Source: Microbulbifer flavimaris
Lineage (GTDB): Bacteria > Pseudomonadota > Gammaproteobacteria > Pseudomonadales > Cellvibrionaceae
Length of the DNA: 64,000 nucleotides
Reading direction: 5' to 3'
Assembly (NCBI RefSeq): GCF_001641755.2
Contig: NZ_LRFG02000001.1
Location: 682,001-746,000 of the forward strand
Under the pieces are notes generated by a model, which was not told the origin of the DNA, did no database searches, and worked only from the letters and a program-made list of their open reading frames with translations. The position numbers and the translations under genes were made by a program. This document shows, piece by piece, positions 48,528-59,752 of the stretch (the first letter of the stretch is position 1; each line of letters begins with the position of its first letter).

Positions 48528-48551
48528 CGCCCCGCGCATCCTGTTGGCGGC

Positions 48552-49142
48552 TCAATGAGTATCGAGGGGGTTGAGGCCAAATTCAGTCAGCAGGGTGACC
48601 AGTCGAATTAATGGAAGGCCAATCAGGGAGTTGTAGTCAGAACCTTCCATTTTTTCGAAAAGAGCGATGCCCAATCCTTCCACTTTGAATGAGCCTGCGC
48701 AGTCGAAGGGCTGTTCGCGCTCCAGATAGTTGAGAATCTGCTGTTCTGGCAGATCTCGAAAGTAAACGGTGAATTTCTCGACTTCCGTGTGCTGCCTGCC
48801 GCTGGTGGTATCCAGCACGCTGATCCCGGTATGGAAATTCACCTTCCTGCCGCTGCATGCCTGGAGCTGCCTGATGGCGTTCTCCAGGTTCCCCGGCTTG
48901 CCCTGGGGGCGACCGTCGAGCTCGGCAACCTGGTCGGAGCCTATGATAAGGGCGTCCGGAAAGCGGGCGCCCAGGGCTGTGGCTTTTTCTGCTGCCAGGC
49001 GCCGGGCAAGTGCCTCGGCTCCCTCACCGGGCAATGCTTCTTCCTTTATATGTGGGGCAGCACACTGGAACGGCAGGCCGAGCTGTTCCAGCAGCTGCCG
49101 GCGGTAAGGTGAGCTGGAAGCTAGAATCATGGAGCGGGGCAT
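48552..49142 (-). CDS. Maf-like nucleotide pyrophosphatase (YceF type)
   Basis: 196 residues. Maf fold: MILASSSPYRRQLLEQLGLPF, IIGSDQVAELDG, SVLDTTSGRQH and CAGSFKVEGLGIALFEKMEGSDYNSLIGLPL. The last segment is typical of the YceF group that hydrolyses 7-methyl-GTP, a house-cleaning activity. The start at 49142 has AGGAGA just upstream. It converges on the HAD gene and is divergent from yceD. Confidence 0.92.
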   Translation of the reverse strand: MPRSMILASSSPYRRQLLEQLGLPFQCAAPHIKEEALPGEGAEALARRLAAEKATALGARFPDALIIGSDQVAELDGRPQGKPGNLENAIRQLQACSGRKVNFHTGISVLDTTSGRQHTEVEKFTVYFRDLPEQQILNYLEREQPFDCAGSFKVEGLGIALFEKMEGSDYNSLIGLPLIRLVTLLTEFGLNPLDTH

Positions 49143-49340
49143 GGTTTTCTCCTGTGTTGGCCGCCCAGATGGCGCCGTGTGGCGGTCAATGTAGCGGCGG
49201 TTGAATTGTTTTGACAAGGGTATGGCGAGTCCATAGAATTGCGCGCTTGTGTCGATACCCCCAGTGTTCGCGCTGCGCTCAAAGGTGCCGCCGGCCGCTC
49301 AGAGGGGCCCTTGCCGCAGGTGTTCAGGGAGGCTCTGAGA

Positions 49341-49892
49341 ATGGCTGGAAGTACAAAGCAGCAGGCGTCCGCCGCGATCCCCAGGATCGTGGATGCGCGC
49401 AAACTGGTACAGCGGGATCAGGAGCTCTCTGGCATCGTGCCTGTCGACGGCCTGGAAAGGCTGCGTTCGACGGTAGAGTCAGTTGACGGAGACGTGCATG
49501 CGGAGCTGGTTTTTGGTCGCGACCTGAACCGGCATATGGTGGTCGAGGGCAAGGTAAGCTGTGACGTGCAGCTGCTCTGTCAGCGCTGCCTGCAACCAAT
49601 GCCTGAGTCCGTCGAGGCGAAAGTGCACTGGGGAATAGTTTGGTCTGAGGAGCAGGGCAAGTTACTGCCCAAGGACCTGGACCCTGTGATTCAGGAGGGC
49701 GATGAGCTCAACCTGTATCAGGTCCTCGAAGATGAGATTTTGCTCAACCTGCCCATGGTGGCCTATCACGAAGAGGAGTGTGTCCCCCGGGACAAGTTCC
49801 AGTTCGGAGATGAGCCCCAGGGGGAGGAAGAGCAGCGGGAAAACCCCTTTAAAGTGCTGGAACAGTTGAAGGGTTCGTCGGATAAATCCTAG
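49341..49892 (+). CDS. yceD: YceD family protein (DUF177)
   Basis: 183 residues. CQRCLQPM contains the conserved Cys pair; other conserved parts are VDARKLVQRDQELSG and EDEILLNLPMVAYHEEEC. DUF177 proteins lie next to rpmF in most bacteria and in plants are needed for 23S rRNA; the exact role in bacteria is unclear. I chose ATG 49341 (MAGSTKQQAS) with GGAGG about ten bases upstream; the open frame reaches back to 49239. First gene of the run to plsX. Confidence 0.92.
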   Translation: MAGSTKQQASAAIPRIVDARKLVQRDQELSGIVPVDGLERLRSTVESVDGDVHAELVFGRDLNRHMVVEGKVSCDVQLLCQRCLQPMPESVEAKVHWGIVWSEEQGKLLPKDLDPVIQEGDELNLYQVLEDEILLNLPMVAYHEEECVPRDKFQFGDEPQGEEEQRENPFKVLEQLKGSSDKS

Positions 49893-49965
49893 TGGTTGCC
49901 GACGGGTTGGGCTCGCCGGTAGGCGCCCCGGTTCCAGTGTAATTTGGTTATTTTAGGAGCAAGCC

Positions 49966-50157
49966 ATGGCTGTTCAGCAAAACAAAAAGACTCGTTCCCG
50001 TCGCGGTATGCGTCGTTCCCACGATGCTCTGGGCGCAGGTGCGACTCTGTCCGTCGATCCGACCACCGGCGAAAAGCATCGTCGTCACCACGTGACCAAA
50101 GACGGTTTTTACCGTGGTCGCAAGGTGATCGATGTCGGCGGCTCTGAAGAAGAGTAA
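49966..50157 (+). CDS. rpmF: 50S ribosomal protein L32
   Basis: 63 residues: [21 protein letters not shown], then [18 protein letters not shown]. The zinc cysteines of some L32 proteins are absent, so it is a zinc-free form. TAGGAGC ribosome site. The stop is 3 bases before the plsX start. Confidence 0.97.
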   Translation: MAVQQNKKTRSRRGMRRSHDALGAGATLSVDPTTGEKHRRHHVTKDGFYRGRKVIDVGGSEEE

Positions 50158-50160
50158 AGT

Positions 50161-51171
50161 TTGTCCAGCCAATTACGATTGGCCGTGGATGCGATGGGCG
50201 GGGACTTAGGTCCCCGCTCTGTCGTTCCGGCCTGCATAAGATTTCTTCAGCGATTCCCTGAGGCGGCGCTGAAGCTCTACGGTCCCTCATCTCAGCTTCA
50301 GGACCTTCTCCAAGAATTCCATTTCTCCTCTATAGCCGACCGGCTGGAAGTTGTGCCCTGCGAGCAGGTCGTAACCCAGCAGTGCAACCCCGTGCATGCT
50401 CTCCGCAGAAAACGCGACTCCTCTATGGCGTGCGCGCTCCAGGCGGTTGCCAGTGAAGAGGCCGATGCCATGGTGACCTCGGGCAATACCGGGGCACTTC
50501 TGGCGCTCAGCCGTAGCCTTCTGGGCACGATTGAGGGTGTGCGGCGCCCCGCGCTGGGCAAGTCTCTGCCGGCGGAATCCGGTTCCTGCTTTCTTCTCGA
50601 CCTGGGCGCAAATATCGACTGCTCTGCTGAAGACCTCGTCCAGTTCGCGCGAATGGGTATCGAGGCGCAGAAAGTCCATACCGGCAAACGCCAGCTGAGG
50701 GTCGCTCTGCTGAATATCGGCGCTGAGGCGCACAAGGGCACAGAAGAGATTCGGCGCGCCGCTGAGCTCTTCGAGTCGGAGCCCGGCATCGACTACTTCG
50801 GTTTCGTCGAGGGCCACGATATTTTTACCGGTGTGGCGGATGTCGTCGTCTGTGACGGTTTGATGGGCAATGTAGCCATGAAATCCGCAGAGGGTGTCAT
50901 CAGACTCATGGGTCAAAAGGCGTTCACCATCGAGCGCAAGAGTCTATTCAAGCGGTTTTTTGGCCAATTGGCCATAAAACTGTTGCGAAAATGGCGTACA
51001 CAGGTAGAACCCGCCCGCTATAATGGCGCCAGCTTTTTGGGGGTCAGAGGTAACGTGATCAAGAGCCACGGGGGCGCCAGTAGTGAGGCGTTTTTCCGGG
51101 CACTGATTACCGCCAAAGAGGTTGCCGAGGCAGATCTGGCCAGTCGACTGAGTCGGGCCCTCGCAACCTGA
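50161..51171 (+). CDS. plsX: Phosphate acyltransferase PlsX
   Basis: Makes acyl phosphate from acyl-ACP for phospholipid synthesis; peripheral membrane enzyme. 336 residues. LAVDAMGGDLGPRSVVPA, VTSGNTGALLALSRSLLG and GADLGANIDC-like LLDLGANIDCSAEDL are all present. The start is TTG at 50161, where the family N-terminus begins and where an AGAAGAG site lies upstream; this rare start may limit expression relative to rpmF. Confidence 0.96.
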   Translation: MSSQLRLAVDAMGGDLGPRSVVPACIRFLQRFPEAALKLYGPSSQLQDLLQEFHFSSIADRLEVVPCEQVVTQQCNPVHALRRKRDSSMACALQAVASEEADAMVTSGNTGALLALSRSLLGTIEGVRRPALGKSLPAESGSCFLLDLGANIDCSAEDLVQFARMGIEAQKVHTGKRQLRVALLNIGAEAHKGTEEIRRAAELFESEPGIDYFGFVEGHDIFTGVADVVVCDGLMGNVAMKSAEGVIRLMGQKAFTIERKSLFKRFFGQLAIKLLRKWRTQVEPARYNGASFLGVRGNVIKSHGGASSEAFFRALITAKEVAEADLASRLSRALAT

Positions 51172-51215
51172 CTCGGTAGAGACCCCGTTTCGCCAACCAG
51201 GTTAAAGGATGTTCC

Positions 51216-52160
51216 ATGACCAGTGAACGGCTCGCCTTCGTTTTTCCTGGCCAGGGTTCGCAGCAGATCGGCATGCTCGCGGATGCGGCCAAAGAATTCC
51301 CCGAAGTCCCGGCGACATTTTCCGAAGCCTCAGAGGCCCTCGGGTATGACCTCTGGGATCTGTGCCAGAACGGTCAGCAGGCAGATATCAATCTCACTGA
51401 GCGGACCCAACCACTTCTCCTGACGGCAAGTGTCGCGCTCTATCGCGCCTGGGTTGCGCGGGGCGGCATATCTCCGGCCCGCATGGCCGGTCATAGCCTG
51501 GGCGAGTGGTCTGCACTGGTTTGCTCCGGTGTGCTCGCATTCCCGGATGCCGTGCGCCTGGTCCGTGAGCGCGGCCGCCTGATGCAGGAAGCTGTGCCTG
51601 CGGGTGAGGGAGCCATGGCGGCTGTAATCGGTCTCGAAGATGCTGCGGTGGAGGCGGCCTGCGCCGAATCCGCTCAGGGTGAAGTCGTTGCTGCGGTGAA
51701 CTATAACTCGCATGGCCAGGTGGTTATTGCCGGCAGCAGTGCCGCGGTTTCCCGTGCCATCGAGGCCTGTAAGGCTGCCGGTGCAAAGCGGGCCATGCCG
51801 CTGCCGGTGAGTGCGCCGTTTCACACGGAACTGATGCGTCCAGCGGCTGAAAAGCTCGCGCCACAAATTGATGCGATAGAGTTCCGGTCCCCAGAGGTCC
51901 CCGTCGTGCACAATGTGCACGCCAAAACAGAATCTGATCCGGCCGCCATCAAGCAATTGATGGTCGAGCAGATCTATAGTCCCGTCCGATGGACTGCGTG
52001 CGTACAGGCAATGGCGGGCGAAGGGATCAATACGCTGATTGAATGTGGTCCCGGCAAGGTGCTTGCCGGCCTGGCAAAGCGCATCGATCGCCAGATCACT
52101 GCTCACAACATCGAATCACCGGCTCAGCTGCAGGAAGCGCTGCAGGCGACCGCAGACTAA
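51216..52160 (+). CDS. fabD: Malonyl-CoA:ACP transacylase FabD
   Basis: Transfers malonyl from CoA to ACP. 314 residues. VFPGQGSQQIGML at the start, nucleophile Ser94 in AGHSLGEWSAL, catalytic His in SAPFHTELM. ATG 51216. It follows plsX after 44 bases and precedes fabG after 27. Confidence 0.97.
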   Translation: MTSERLAFVFPGQGSQQIGMLADAAKEFPEVPATFSEASEALGYDLWDLCQNGQQADINLTERTQPLLLTASVALYRAWVARGGISPARMAGHSLGEWSALVCSGVLAFPDAVRLVRERGRLMQEAVPAGEGAMAAVIGLEDAAVEAACAESAQGEVVAAVNYNSHGQVVIAGSSAAVSRAIEACKAAGAKRAMPLPVSAPFHTELMRPAAEKLAPQIDAIEFRSPEVPVVHNVHAKTESDPAAIKQLMVEQIYSPVRWTACVQAMAGEGINTLIECGPGKVLAGLAKRIDRQITAHNIESPAQLQEALQATAD

Positions 52161-52187
52161 TCCCGCCAGTGCGGGACGGGAGTAACA

Positions 52188-52943
52188 ATGACAATCACAA
52201 CCTCTTTGAAAGACCGGGTGGCACTTGTCACCGGTGCCAGCCGCGGCATTGGTGCTGCAATTGCTGACATGCTCGGAGAGCAGGGTGCCACAGTGATCGG
52301 TACCTCCACCAGTGAGGCTGGAGCGGACAAGATCAGCCAGCGTTTTGCTGACAAGGGTATTACCGGCACTGGCCGCGTACTGGATGTAACCAGTGCTGAC
52401 AGCGTGGCCAGCTTGCTCGAAGGTATAAAAGCTGAGTTTGGTGCGCCGACGATCCTCGTCAATAATGCCGGTATCACCAAGGACAACCTGCTCATGCGGA
52501 TGAAAGACGACGAGTGGGCCTCCGTCCTGGAGACGAACCTGACAGCGGTTTACCGCGTGAGCAAAGCCTGCCTTCGGGATATGACCAAGGCGCGCTGGGG
52601 CCGTATTATCAACATCAGCTCGGTCGTGGGCAGCATGGGTAATGCCGGCCAGAGTAACTACGCTGCTACCAAAGCGGGCGTGGCCGGCTTCGGCCGCTCA
52701 CTGGCTGCTGAGGTGGGCTCGCGGGGAATCACTGTAAATACAGTGGCGCCTGGTTTCATTGATACCGATATGACCAAGGTTCTCCCGGAGGCGCAGCGAG
52801 AGGCGCTGATGGGTAAGATTCCACTGGGGCGTCTCGGCGCTCCCGAAGAGATTGCCTCTGTTGTCGCTTTTTTGGCCAGTGAGGCTGGCGGCTATGTGAC
52901 TGGTGAGACCATTCACGTAAATGGTGGCATGTATATGGCTTGA
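52188..52943 (+). CDS. fabG: 3-oxoacyl-ACP reductase FabG
   Basis: NADPH-dependent reductase of fatty-acid elongation. 251 residues. Cofactor site TGASRGIG (15-22), NNAG, catalytic Ser145, Tyr158 and Lys162. GGAG ribosome site. It is followed by a 224-base gap that holds the acpP promoter. Confidence 0.97.
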   Translation: MTITTSLKDRVALVTGASRGIGAAIADMLGEQGATVIGTSTSEAGADKISQRFADKGITGTGRVLDVTSADSVASLLEGIKAEFGAPTILVNNAGITKDNLLMRMKDDEWASVLETNLTAVYRVSKACLRDMTKARWGRIINISSVVGSMGNAGQSNYAATKAGVAGFGRSLAAEVGSRGITVNTVAPGFIDTDMTKVLPEAQREALMGKIPLGRLGAPEEIASVVAFLASEAGGYVTGETIHVNGGMYMA

Positions 52944-53023
52944 GGCTGCCTTTAAAAAGGTGTCTTAAGTCATTGATTGGTAACGAGTTTGTAGAGTTGC
53001 AGATGGCCGTGTGAGGCGATGCA

Positions 53024-53051
53024 TTACATCCCGAAAAAATCAGGGTACAAT
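53024..53051 (+). promoter_or_regulatory. Likely acpP promoter
   Basis: -35 TTACAT, 16-base spacer, -10 TACAAT. It predicts a leader of about 110 bases before the acpP ATG. A separate strong promoter fits the very high demand for ACP. Confidence 0.6.
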
Positions 53052-53167
53052 GCCGCCTCGCATTATCCGGAAGCTGTGTTAGCCGGTCGTTTACTTTTTT
53101 GTTAAAAACAGTAAGAAAGCAGTAGCGACCAAAACAGATTTTTATCCACTAGGAGTTAAATTGAATC

Positions 53168-53404
53168 ATGAGCAGCATTGAAGAGCGCGTAAAAAAGATC
53201 GTTGCTGAACAGCTGGGCGTTAAGGAAGAAGACGTAAAACCTGAAGCCTCATTTGTTGAAGATCTGGGCGCTGACTCCCTCGACACAGTTGAGTTGGTAA
53301 TGGCTCTCGAGGAGGAATTCGAAACCGAAATTCCCGATGAAGAAGCTGAAAAGATTACAACTGTCCAGCTGGCTATCGATTACATCAAGGAAAACCTTGG
53401 TTAA
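53168..53404 (+). CDS. acpP: Acyl carrier protein
   Basis: 78 residues, acidic. The phosphopantetheine is attached to Ser37 in [17 protein letters not shown] lies 12 bases before the ATG, a long spacing. Codon use is of the highly expressed type. It has its own promoter and terminator, so it may be made as a separate short mRNA. Confidence 0.98.
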   Translation: MSSIEERVKKIVAEQLGVKEEDVKPEASFVEDLGADSLDTVELVMALEEEFETEIPDEEAEKITTVQLAIDYIKENLG

Positions 53405-53463
53405 TCCCCGCTGGGAAGTTTAGGTTGCGGGCCGACACATCGTGCCCGAGACCGCGTGTACTG

Positions 53464-53502
53464 CGAAAGCCGTCCTATGTTGCATAGAACGGCTTTCGTT
53501 TT
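53464..53502 (+). terminator. Terminator after acpP
   Basis: CGAAAGCCGT, 15-base partly paired loop, ACGGCTTTCG, then TTTT. It lies between acpP and fabF and could let acpP be expressed above fabF. Confidence 0.88.
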
Positions 53503-53598
53503 ATTGGCGCCAAGGAAAAGTGACTGCACTATGGCGCAAGGTCCGGCCATGCCGGGGCTAGGTGGTGTGGTCCATAGTAGATATTCGGGGGAAGACGA

Positions 53599-54840
53599 GT
53601 GTCGCGTAGAAGAGTAGTGGTTACCGGAATGGGAATGGTGAGCCCGCTGGGCAACACCGTGGAAGATACCTGGTCCGGAATCCTCGCAGGCACCAGCGGT
53701 GCCGCGCCGATCGAAACTTTTGATGTTTCTGCTTTTTCCACCCGCTTTGCGGCCACGGTAAAAGACTTTGATCCCACGCCTTACATGGCGGCGAAAGAAG
53801 CGCGCAAAATGGATGTGTTTCTGCAGTTTGGCATGGTGGCAGCCATTCAGGCCGTGGAGAATAGTGCGCTGGAGGTCAACGATGAGAATGCGCCCCGTAT
53901 CGGTGCCTGTATCGGCTCGGGTATGGGCGGGATTGCTGAGATCGAAAAAAACGCGATGCTAATCGCGGAAAAGGGGCCCCGTCGGGTTTCTCCTTTCTTC
54001 GTTCCCGGAGCCATCATCAACATGGTCGCTGGAAATATCTCGATCAAGTATGGAATGAAGGGGCCGAATCTTTCGACCACCACCGCCTGCACAACGGGCA
54101 CCCATGCCGTTGGCCTGGGCCTCCGTGCCATTCAGTACGGCGATGCCGATGTGATGGTGTGTGGTGGCGCGGAGATGGTGACGACCCCCGTCGGGCTGGG
54201 CGGCTTTTGCGCTGCGCGCGCCCTGTCTACCCGCAATGACGATCCCCAGACGGCCAGTCGTCCCTGGGACAGGGATCGGGATGGTTTCGTCCTCGGCGAG
54301 GGTGCAGGCGTACTGGTGCTGGAAGAATACGAGCACGCCCGGGCTCGGGGTGCCACGATCCTTGCTGAGCTGTCCGGATTCGGCATGAGTGGTGATGCCC
54401 ACCACATGACATCCCCTCCCGAAGATGGGGCCGGTGCTGCTCTGTCGATGCGGAACGCCCTCAACGATGCCGGACTGGAGCCGGGCAATGTCCAGTACAT
54501 CAATGCCCATGGCACGTCGACCCCCCTCGGCGACAAGGCGGAAATCCAGGCGGTGCGCTCTGTCTTTGGTGATAACGTGGATGGGCTCGCTGTGAGCTCC
54601 ACCAAATCCATGACCGGCCACCTGCTGGGGGCGGCTGGTGCCATTGAAGCGATCTTTTCGGTACTGGCCATTCGCGATCAGGTGGCGCCGCCTACCATCA
54701 ATCTGGAGAACCCGGACGAGACGTGTGGCGGAGTCAACCTGGTGCCGGGTGAGGCCCAGGAAATGGCGATTGATGCGGTGCTGTCGAACTCATTCGGGTT
54801 TGGTGGCACCAATGGGTCGCTGATCTTCAAGCGCATTTGA
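53599..54840 (+). CDS. fabF: 3-oxoacyl-ACP synthase II (FabF)
   Basis: Elongating condensing enzyme. 413 residues. Nucleophile Cys164 in [12 protein letters not shown], His in [12 protein letters not shown], and the C-terminal [13 protein letters not shown]. It begins with GTG at 53599, where the family N-terminus ([17 protein letters not shown]) starts. It lies after the acpP terminator. Confidence 0.97.
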   Translation: MSRRRVVVTGMGMVSPLGNTVEDTWSGILAGTSGAAPIETFDVSAFSTRFAATVKDFDPTPYMAAKEARKMDVFLQFGMVAAIQAVENSALEVNDENAPRIGACIGSGMGGIAEIEKNAMLIAEKGPRRVSPFFVPGAIINMVAGNISIKYGMKGPNLSTTTACTTGTHAVGLGLRAIQYGDADVMVCGGAEMVTTPVGLGGFCAARALSTRNDDPQTASRPWDRDRDGFVLGEGAGVLVLEEYEHARARGATILAELSGFGMSGDAHHMTSPPEDGAGAALSMRNALNDAGLEPGNVQYINAHGTSTPLGDKAEIQAVRSVFGDNVDGLAVSSTKSMTGHLLGAAGAIEAIFSVLAIRDQVAPPTINLENPDETCGGVNLVPGEAQEMAIDAVLSNSFGFGGTNGSLIFKRI

Positions 54841-54889
54841 TGCGCGGTGCCCGCCACCCCCGGCGGGCGCCTGTAAACGGCATATCCAC

Positions 54890-55653
54890 ATGGATTTCCC
54901 GCTGTTGTTTATCGGCGGCCAGATCGCCGAGTCTCTCCCTGCTGACAAACAGATTGAATGCGGCTTGCTGGAGACGATGCGCGGGACTACCGGTAAAGTC
55001 CCGTTATGGCCCTACCACCGTGCCCGGCTGGAACGCAGTGGTCGGGTAGGGGGCCCTTTACTGGACCTGATAGAGACCTTTCTTGGCCGCTGCATTACGT
55101 CGCTACCTGATAGGGAGCTTCGCCTGCGCCTCCGTGTGGGGTCCCTGCACGGGGCTGCCTACTGGGATCTTCGCATCGAACCAATATCCGCTCCTGCGGG
55201 TCTAGATAGGGGCGTGACCCTGCACCTTTGCCAAACGCGGCTCCCCCGCGTGGAAACTGCCAACCCGGGCTGCAAAGAACTGGCCCGCTCGCGATATAAT
55301 CGCGCCATGCAGGAATTGCCCAGTAGTGACCTGCTTCACGACGGATTGCTGCTGGACGAGCAGGGTTGCCTGGTGGAGACACTGCGCTGCAACCTGCTGC
55401 TCTGGCACGGGGGGCAGTGGTTTACTCCAGATCTGTCTCATTGCGGCGTGCGGGGCGTCATGCGGGACTGGCTGAGCGAGCGGGTCCCGATCGTCGAGAC
55501 AGCCCTCGGCCTGGAGAACCTCGCAGAGGCTGAGGAAGTGGCGGTCTGTAACAGCGTTCGCGCTGTGCTGCCGGTGCGAGCACTGGCCGGCAGCAACAGC
55601 TGGCAACCGGGGCCGCACACACATCGTTTACAGAATTTGGTGACTGAAGAACT

Positions 55654-55660
<7 letters not shown>
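54890..55660 (+). CDS. pabC: Aminodeoxychorismate lyase-like aminotransferase IV
   Basis: 256 residues. PLP enzyme that would give 4-aminobenzoate for folate. PLP-binding Lys129 in GCKELARSRYNRAM; the DGLLLDEQGCLVETLRCNLLLWH segment and CGVRGVMRDWLSE follow, as in fold-type IV enzymes. The sequence is divergent, so the call leans on its place between fabF and mltG, which is conserved. It ends inside the mltG start (4-codon-scale overlap). Confidence 0.88.
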
Positions 55661-57341
<1,681 letters not shown>

Positions 57342-57404
57342 CGGCTTATCCCAGGCCATTGCGCTATTCGCTCCCTAATTACCCCAGAAGGAAAAAGAAA
57401 GCCT

Positions 57405-58427
57405 GTGTCCCAAGCAGCTCCATTGAATGCTCCGATCCCGTCGCCGCTACCCTGGCAGCGGGACGCCTGGTCACGCCTGGGCACACAGTGGCAGGCGGGG
57501 CGCTGCCCCCACGCACTGCTTCTCAGCGGCCAGCCGGGGCTGGGCAAGCGTCGGTTCGCAGAGGCTTTCACGGCCATGGTGCTGTGTGAGTCTCCGCAAC
57601 AGGGGCTCGCCTGTGGAGATTGCCGTGGCTGCAAGCTGTGGCGGGCGGGATCCCATCCCGACTTCCTGCGGGTTGAGCCCGAGAAAGAGGGAGGACCGCT
57701 CAAAGTTGAGCAGATCCGTCAGCTGGGCGGGTTCGTTGGCCGCACCAGCGCCAGGGAGGGGGCCAGGGTGGTCTGGCTGGCGCCCGCAGAGGCGATGAAC
57801 GTCAACGCGGCCAACGCGCTGTTGAAGAATCTTGAAGAACCAGCCTCCTCGGTCATCTTCCTTTTGATCAGTGATGCCCCGTCCGGGCTGCTTCCCACCA
57901 TCCGCAGTCGATGCCAGACAGTGCCATTCCCTGCGCCTGGCGAAGAGTCGGCCCTGCAGTGGTTGAGAGATAGCGGGCTTGAGGGTCGCGCCGCACGCAG
58001 CGCCCTCGCCGTGGCGGGAGGGGCACCTCTCAGGGCCCTGGCCCTGGCAGAGCCGGAGTCGCTGGAATTGCGGGAGCAGTTTCTGGCCGATTTGGCAGAA
58101 CTCGCCCGCGGCGCCAGCTCCCCGGTTGTACTGGCCGGACGCTGGGAGTCTCCGGGGGAGGGGTGTGATCTGTCGGAACTCCTGTTGTTCTGGCAGCAGT
58201 GGCTGGTTCAGCTGCTCAGGGCCCGCAGTAGCGACAGCGGCGTGGATGAGCAGGTGGGTGTTTTCCTCCAGCGCCTGCCCGGTGCCGGCCGTGAGGGGCT
58301 GCGACCGCTGTTCGTGTTCTACGACCAGTTACTGCAGGCGCGGCAGGCACTTTCCAGCGGAGCCAACCCTAACCGTCGCCTGCTAATCGAGGAACTGTTG
58401 ATTCGCTGGTCGCGCCTGTACGCCTGA
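57405..58427 (+). CDS. holB: DNA polymerase III delta prime subunit
   Basis: Clamp-loader subunit of 340 residues. Zinc module Cys61, Cys70, Cys73 and Cys76 (CGDCRGC), HPDFLRVEPE, and NALLKNLEEPASSVIFLLIS. The GQPGLGK segment resembles a P-loop but delta prime normally does not hydrolyse ATP. GTG start at 57405 after an AGAAGG site. Confidence 0.94.
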   Translation: MSQAAPLNAPIPSPLPWQRDAWSRLGTQWQAGRCPHALLLSGQPGLGKRRFAEAFTAMVLCESPQQGLACGDCRGCKLWRAGSHPDFLRVEPEKEGGPLKVEQIRQLGGFVGRTSAREGARVVWLAPAEAMNVNAANALLKNLEEPASSVIFLLISDAPSGLLPTIRSRCQTVPFPAPGEESALQWLRDSGLEGRAARSALAVAGGAPLRALALAEPESLELREQFLADLAELARGASSPVVLAGRWESPGEGCDLSELLLFWQQWLVQLLRARSSDSGVDEQVGVFLQRLPGAGREGLRPLFVFYDQLLQARQALSSGANPNRRLLIEELLIRWSRLYA

Positions 58428-58513
58428 TTGCGCCTCCGACCGGAGGCCATCATCTGGACACGGCGGACCGGCTCAGATAAGTTAGCGGCAATAACGAACA
58501 ACGAGGTCTGGCC

Positions 58514-58867
58514 ATGAAAGGCATGGGGGGCGGTGCCCGCAACGGCATCCTATCGCTGAAGATTCAAGACAAGTCAGTGCTCTACGCGGCCTATATGCCG
58601 TTCGTCAAAAACGGTGGCCTTTTCATCAGCACTGATAAGGCCTATAACCTCGGTGACGAGGTTTTCCTGCTGCTCAGCCTGATGGATGAGCCGGAAAAGG
58701 TGCCGGTAGCGGGAAAAGTGGTCTGGATTACCCCAGCGGGCGCCCAGGGTAACCGCACTCCGGGGATTGGAGTGCAATTCAGTGATAAGGACAATACCGC
58801 GCAGGGCAAGATCGAGACCTACCTGGCCGGTTCTCTCGAGTCGAGTCGCCCCACACACACGCTGTAA
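58514..58867 (+). CDS. pilZ: Type IV pilus protein PilZ
   Basis: 117 residues. PilZ fold: ILSLKIQDKSVLYAAYMPFVKNGGLFI, VAGKVVWITPAGAQGNRTPGIGVQF. Like Pseudomonas PilZ it lacks the RxxxR c-di-GMP motif and so probably does not bind the nucleotide; it works in pilus assembly. Lies between holB and tatD, as in Pseudomonas. Confidence 0.94.
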   Translation: MKGMGGGARNGILSLKIQDKSVLYAAYMPFVKNGGLFISTDKAYNLGDEVFLLLSLMDEPEKVPVAGKVVWITPAGAQGNRTPGIGVQFSDKDNTAQGKIETYLAGSLESSRPTHTL

Positions 58868-58893
58868 TTCTCTCCGCAAATCGAGGTAACCAA

Positions 58894-59733
58894 GTGACTT
58901 CTGAACCCAGCCAATCGCAAGCTGACGACAAATCGACAGCGGGCGACCAGGGCCCGCTGCTGGTGGATTCTCACTGTCACCTGGATCGGTTGAAGCTTGA
59001 TCAGTTCGATGGCGACCTGAACGCAGCCCTGGAGCTGGCCAGGAGCCGCGGGGTCAGCAAGTTCCTGTGCGTTGGTATCAGCCTGGACAATGTCGAGCGC
59101 GTAGTGTCCATCGCTGCGGAGCACCCCGATGTCGTCTGCTCGGTCGGTGTGCATCCCCTGGATGTGGATTCCGGCCTGGCCGATGTAGAAAAGCTGCTGG
59201 AGCTCGCGCAGAAGCCCGGCGTGGTCGCGTTGGGGGAAACCGGCCTCGATTATTATTACAGCACCGAGACCCGGGAGATCCAGCAGCACAGCTTTACCGC
59301 GCACCTCCAGGCTGCGGGCAGGGCGGGGTTACCGGTTATCGTCCATACGCGGGACGCCCGTGAAGACACCATCGACCTGATTCGGGAGCATGGCAGCCCT
59401 GAGCATGCCGGTGTGTTGCATTGCTTTACTGAAAGCTGGGAAATGGCCAGGGCGGCCCTCGACCTCAATTACTATATCTCGCTGTCGGGCATCGTGACGT
59501 TCAAAAATGCCGCTGAGCTCCGGGACGTTGCCCGCAAGATCCCTCTGGATCGACTGCTGGTAGAGACTGATTCCCCCTATCTGGCACCGGTTCCCTATCG
59601 CGGAAAGCCAAACATTCCGGCCTACGTGCGCGAGGTTGCCGAATTTATCGCCGAGCTTCGTGGCATTCCTTATGCAGAGCTCGCCGAGATCACCACAGAA
59701 AACTTTTATCGACTTTTCCCGCGCGCGGCTTGA
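58894..59733 (+). CDS. ycfH: TatD family metal-dependent hydrolase (YcfH type)
   Basis: 279 residues, TIM barrel. Metal ligands in DSHCHLDRL, GETGLDYYY (Glu), VIVHTRDA, VLHCFTES and LVETDSPYLAP. TatD proteins are nucleases; YcfH may act on D-aminoacyl-tRNA or DNA ends. GTG start at 58894 after AGGTAACC. It follows pilZ after 26 bases. Confidence 0.93.
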   Translation: MTSEPSQSQADDKSTAGDQGPLLVDSHCHLDRLKLDQFDGDLNAALELARSRGVSKFLCVGISLDNVERVVSIAAEHPDVVCSVGVHPLDVDSGLADVEKLLELAQKPGVVALGETGLDYYYSTETREIQQHSFTAHLQAAGRAGLPVIVHTRDAREDTIDLIREHGSPEHAGVLHCFTESWEMARAALDLNYYISLSGIVTFKNAAELRDVARKIPLDRLLVETDSPYLAPVPYRGKPNIPAYVREVAEFIAELRGIPYAELAEITTENFYRLFPRAA

Positions 59734-59752
59734 TGCGCTCACAGGGGTTCCC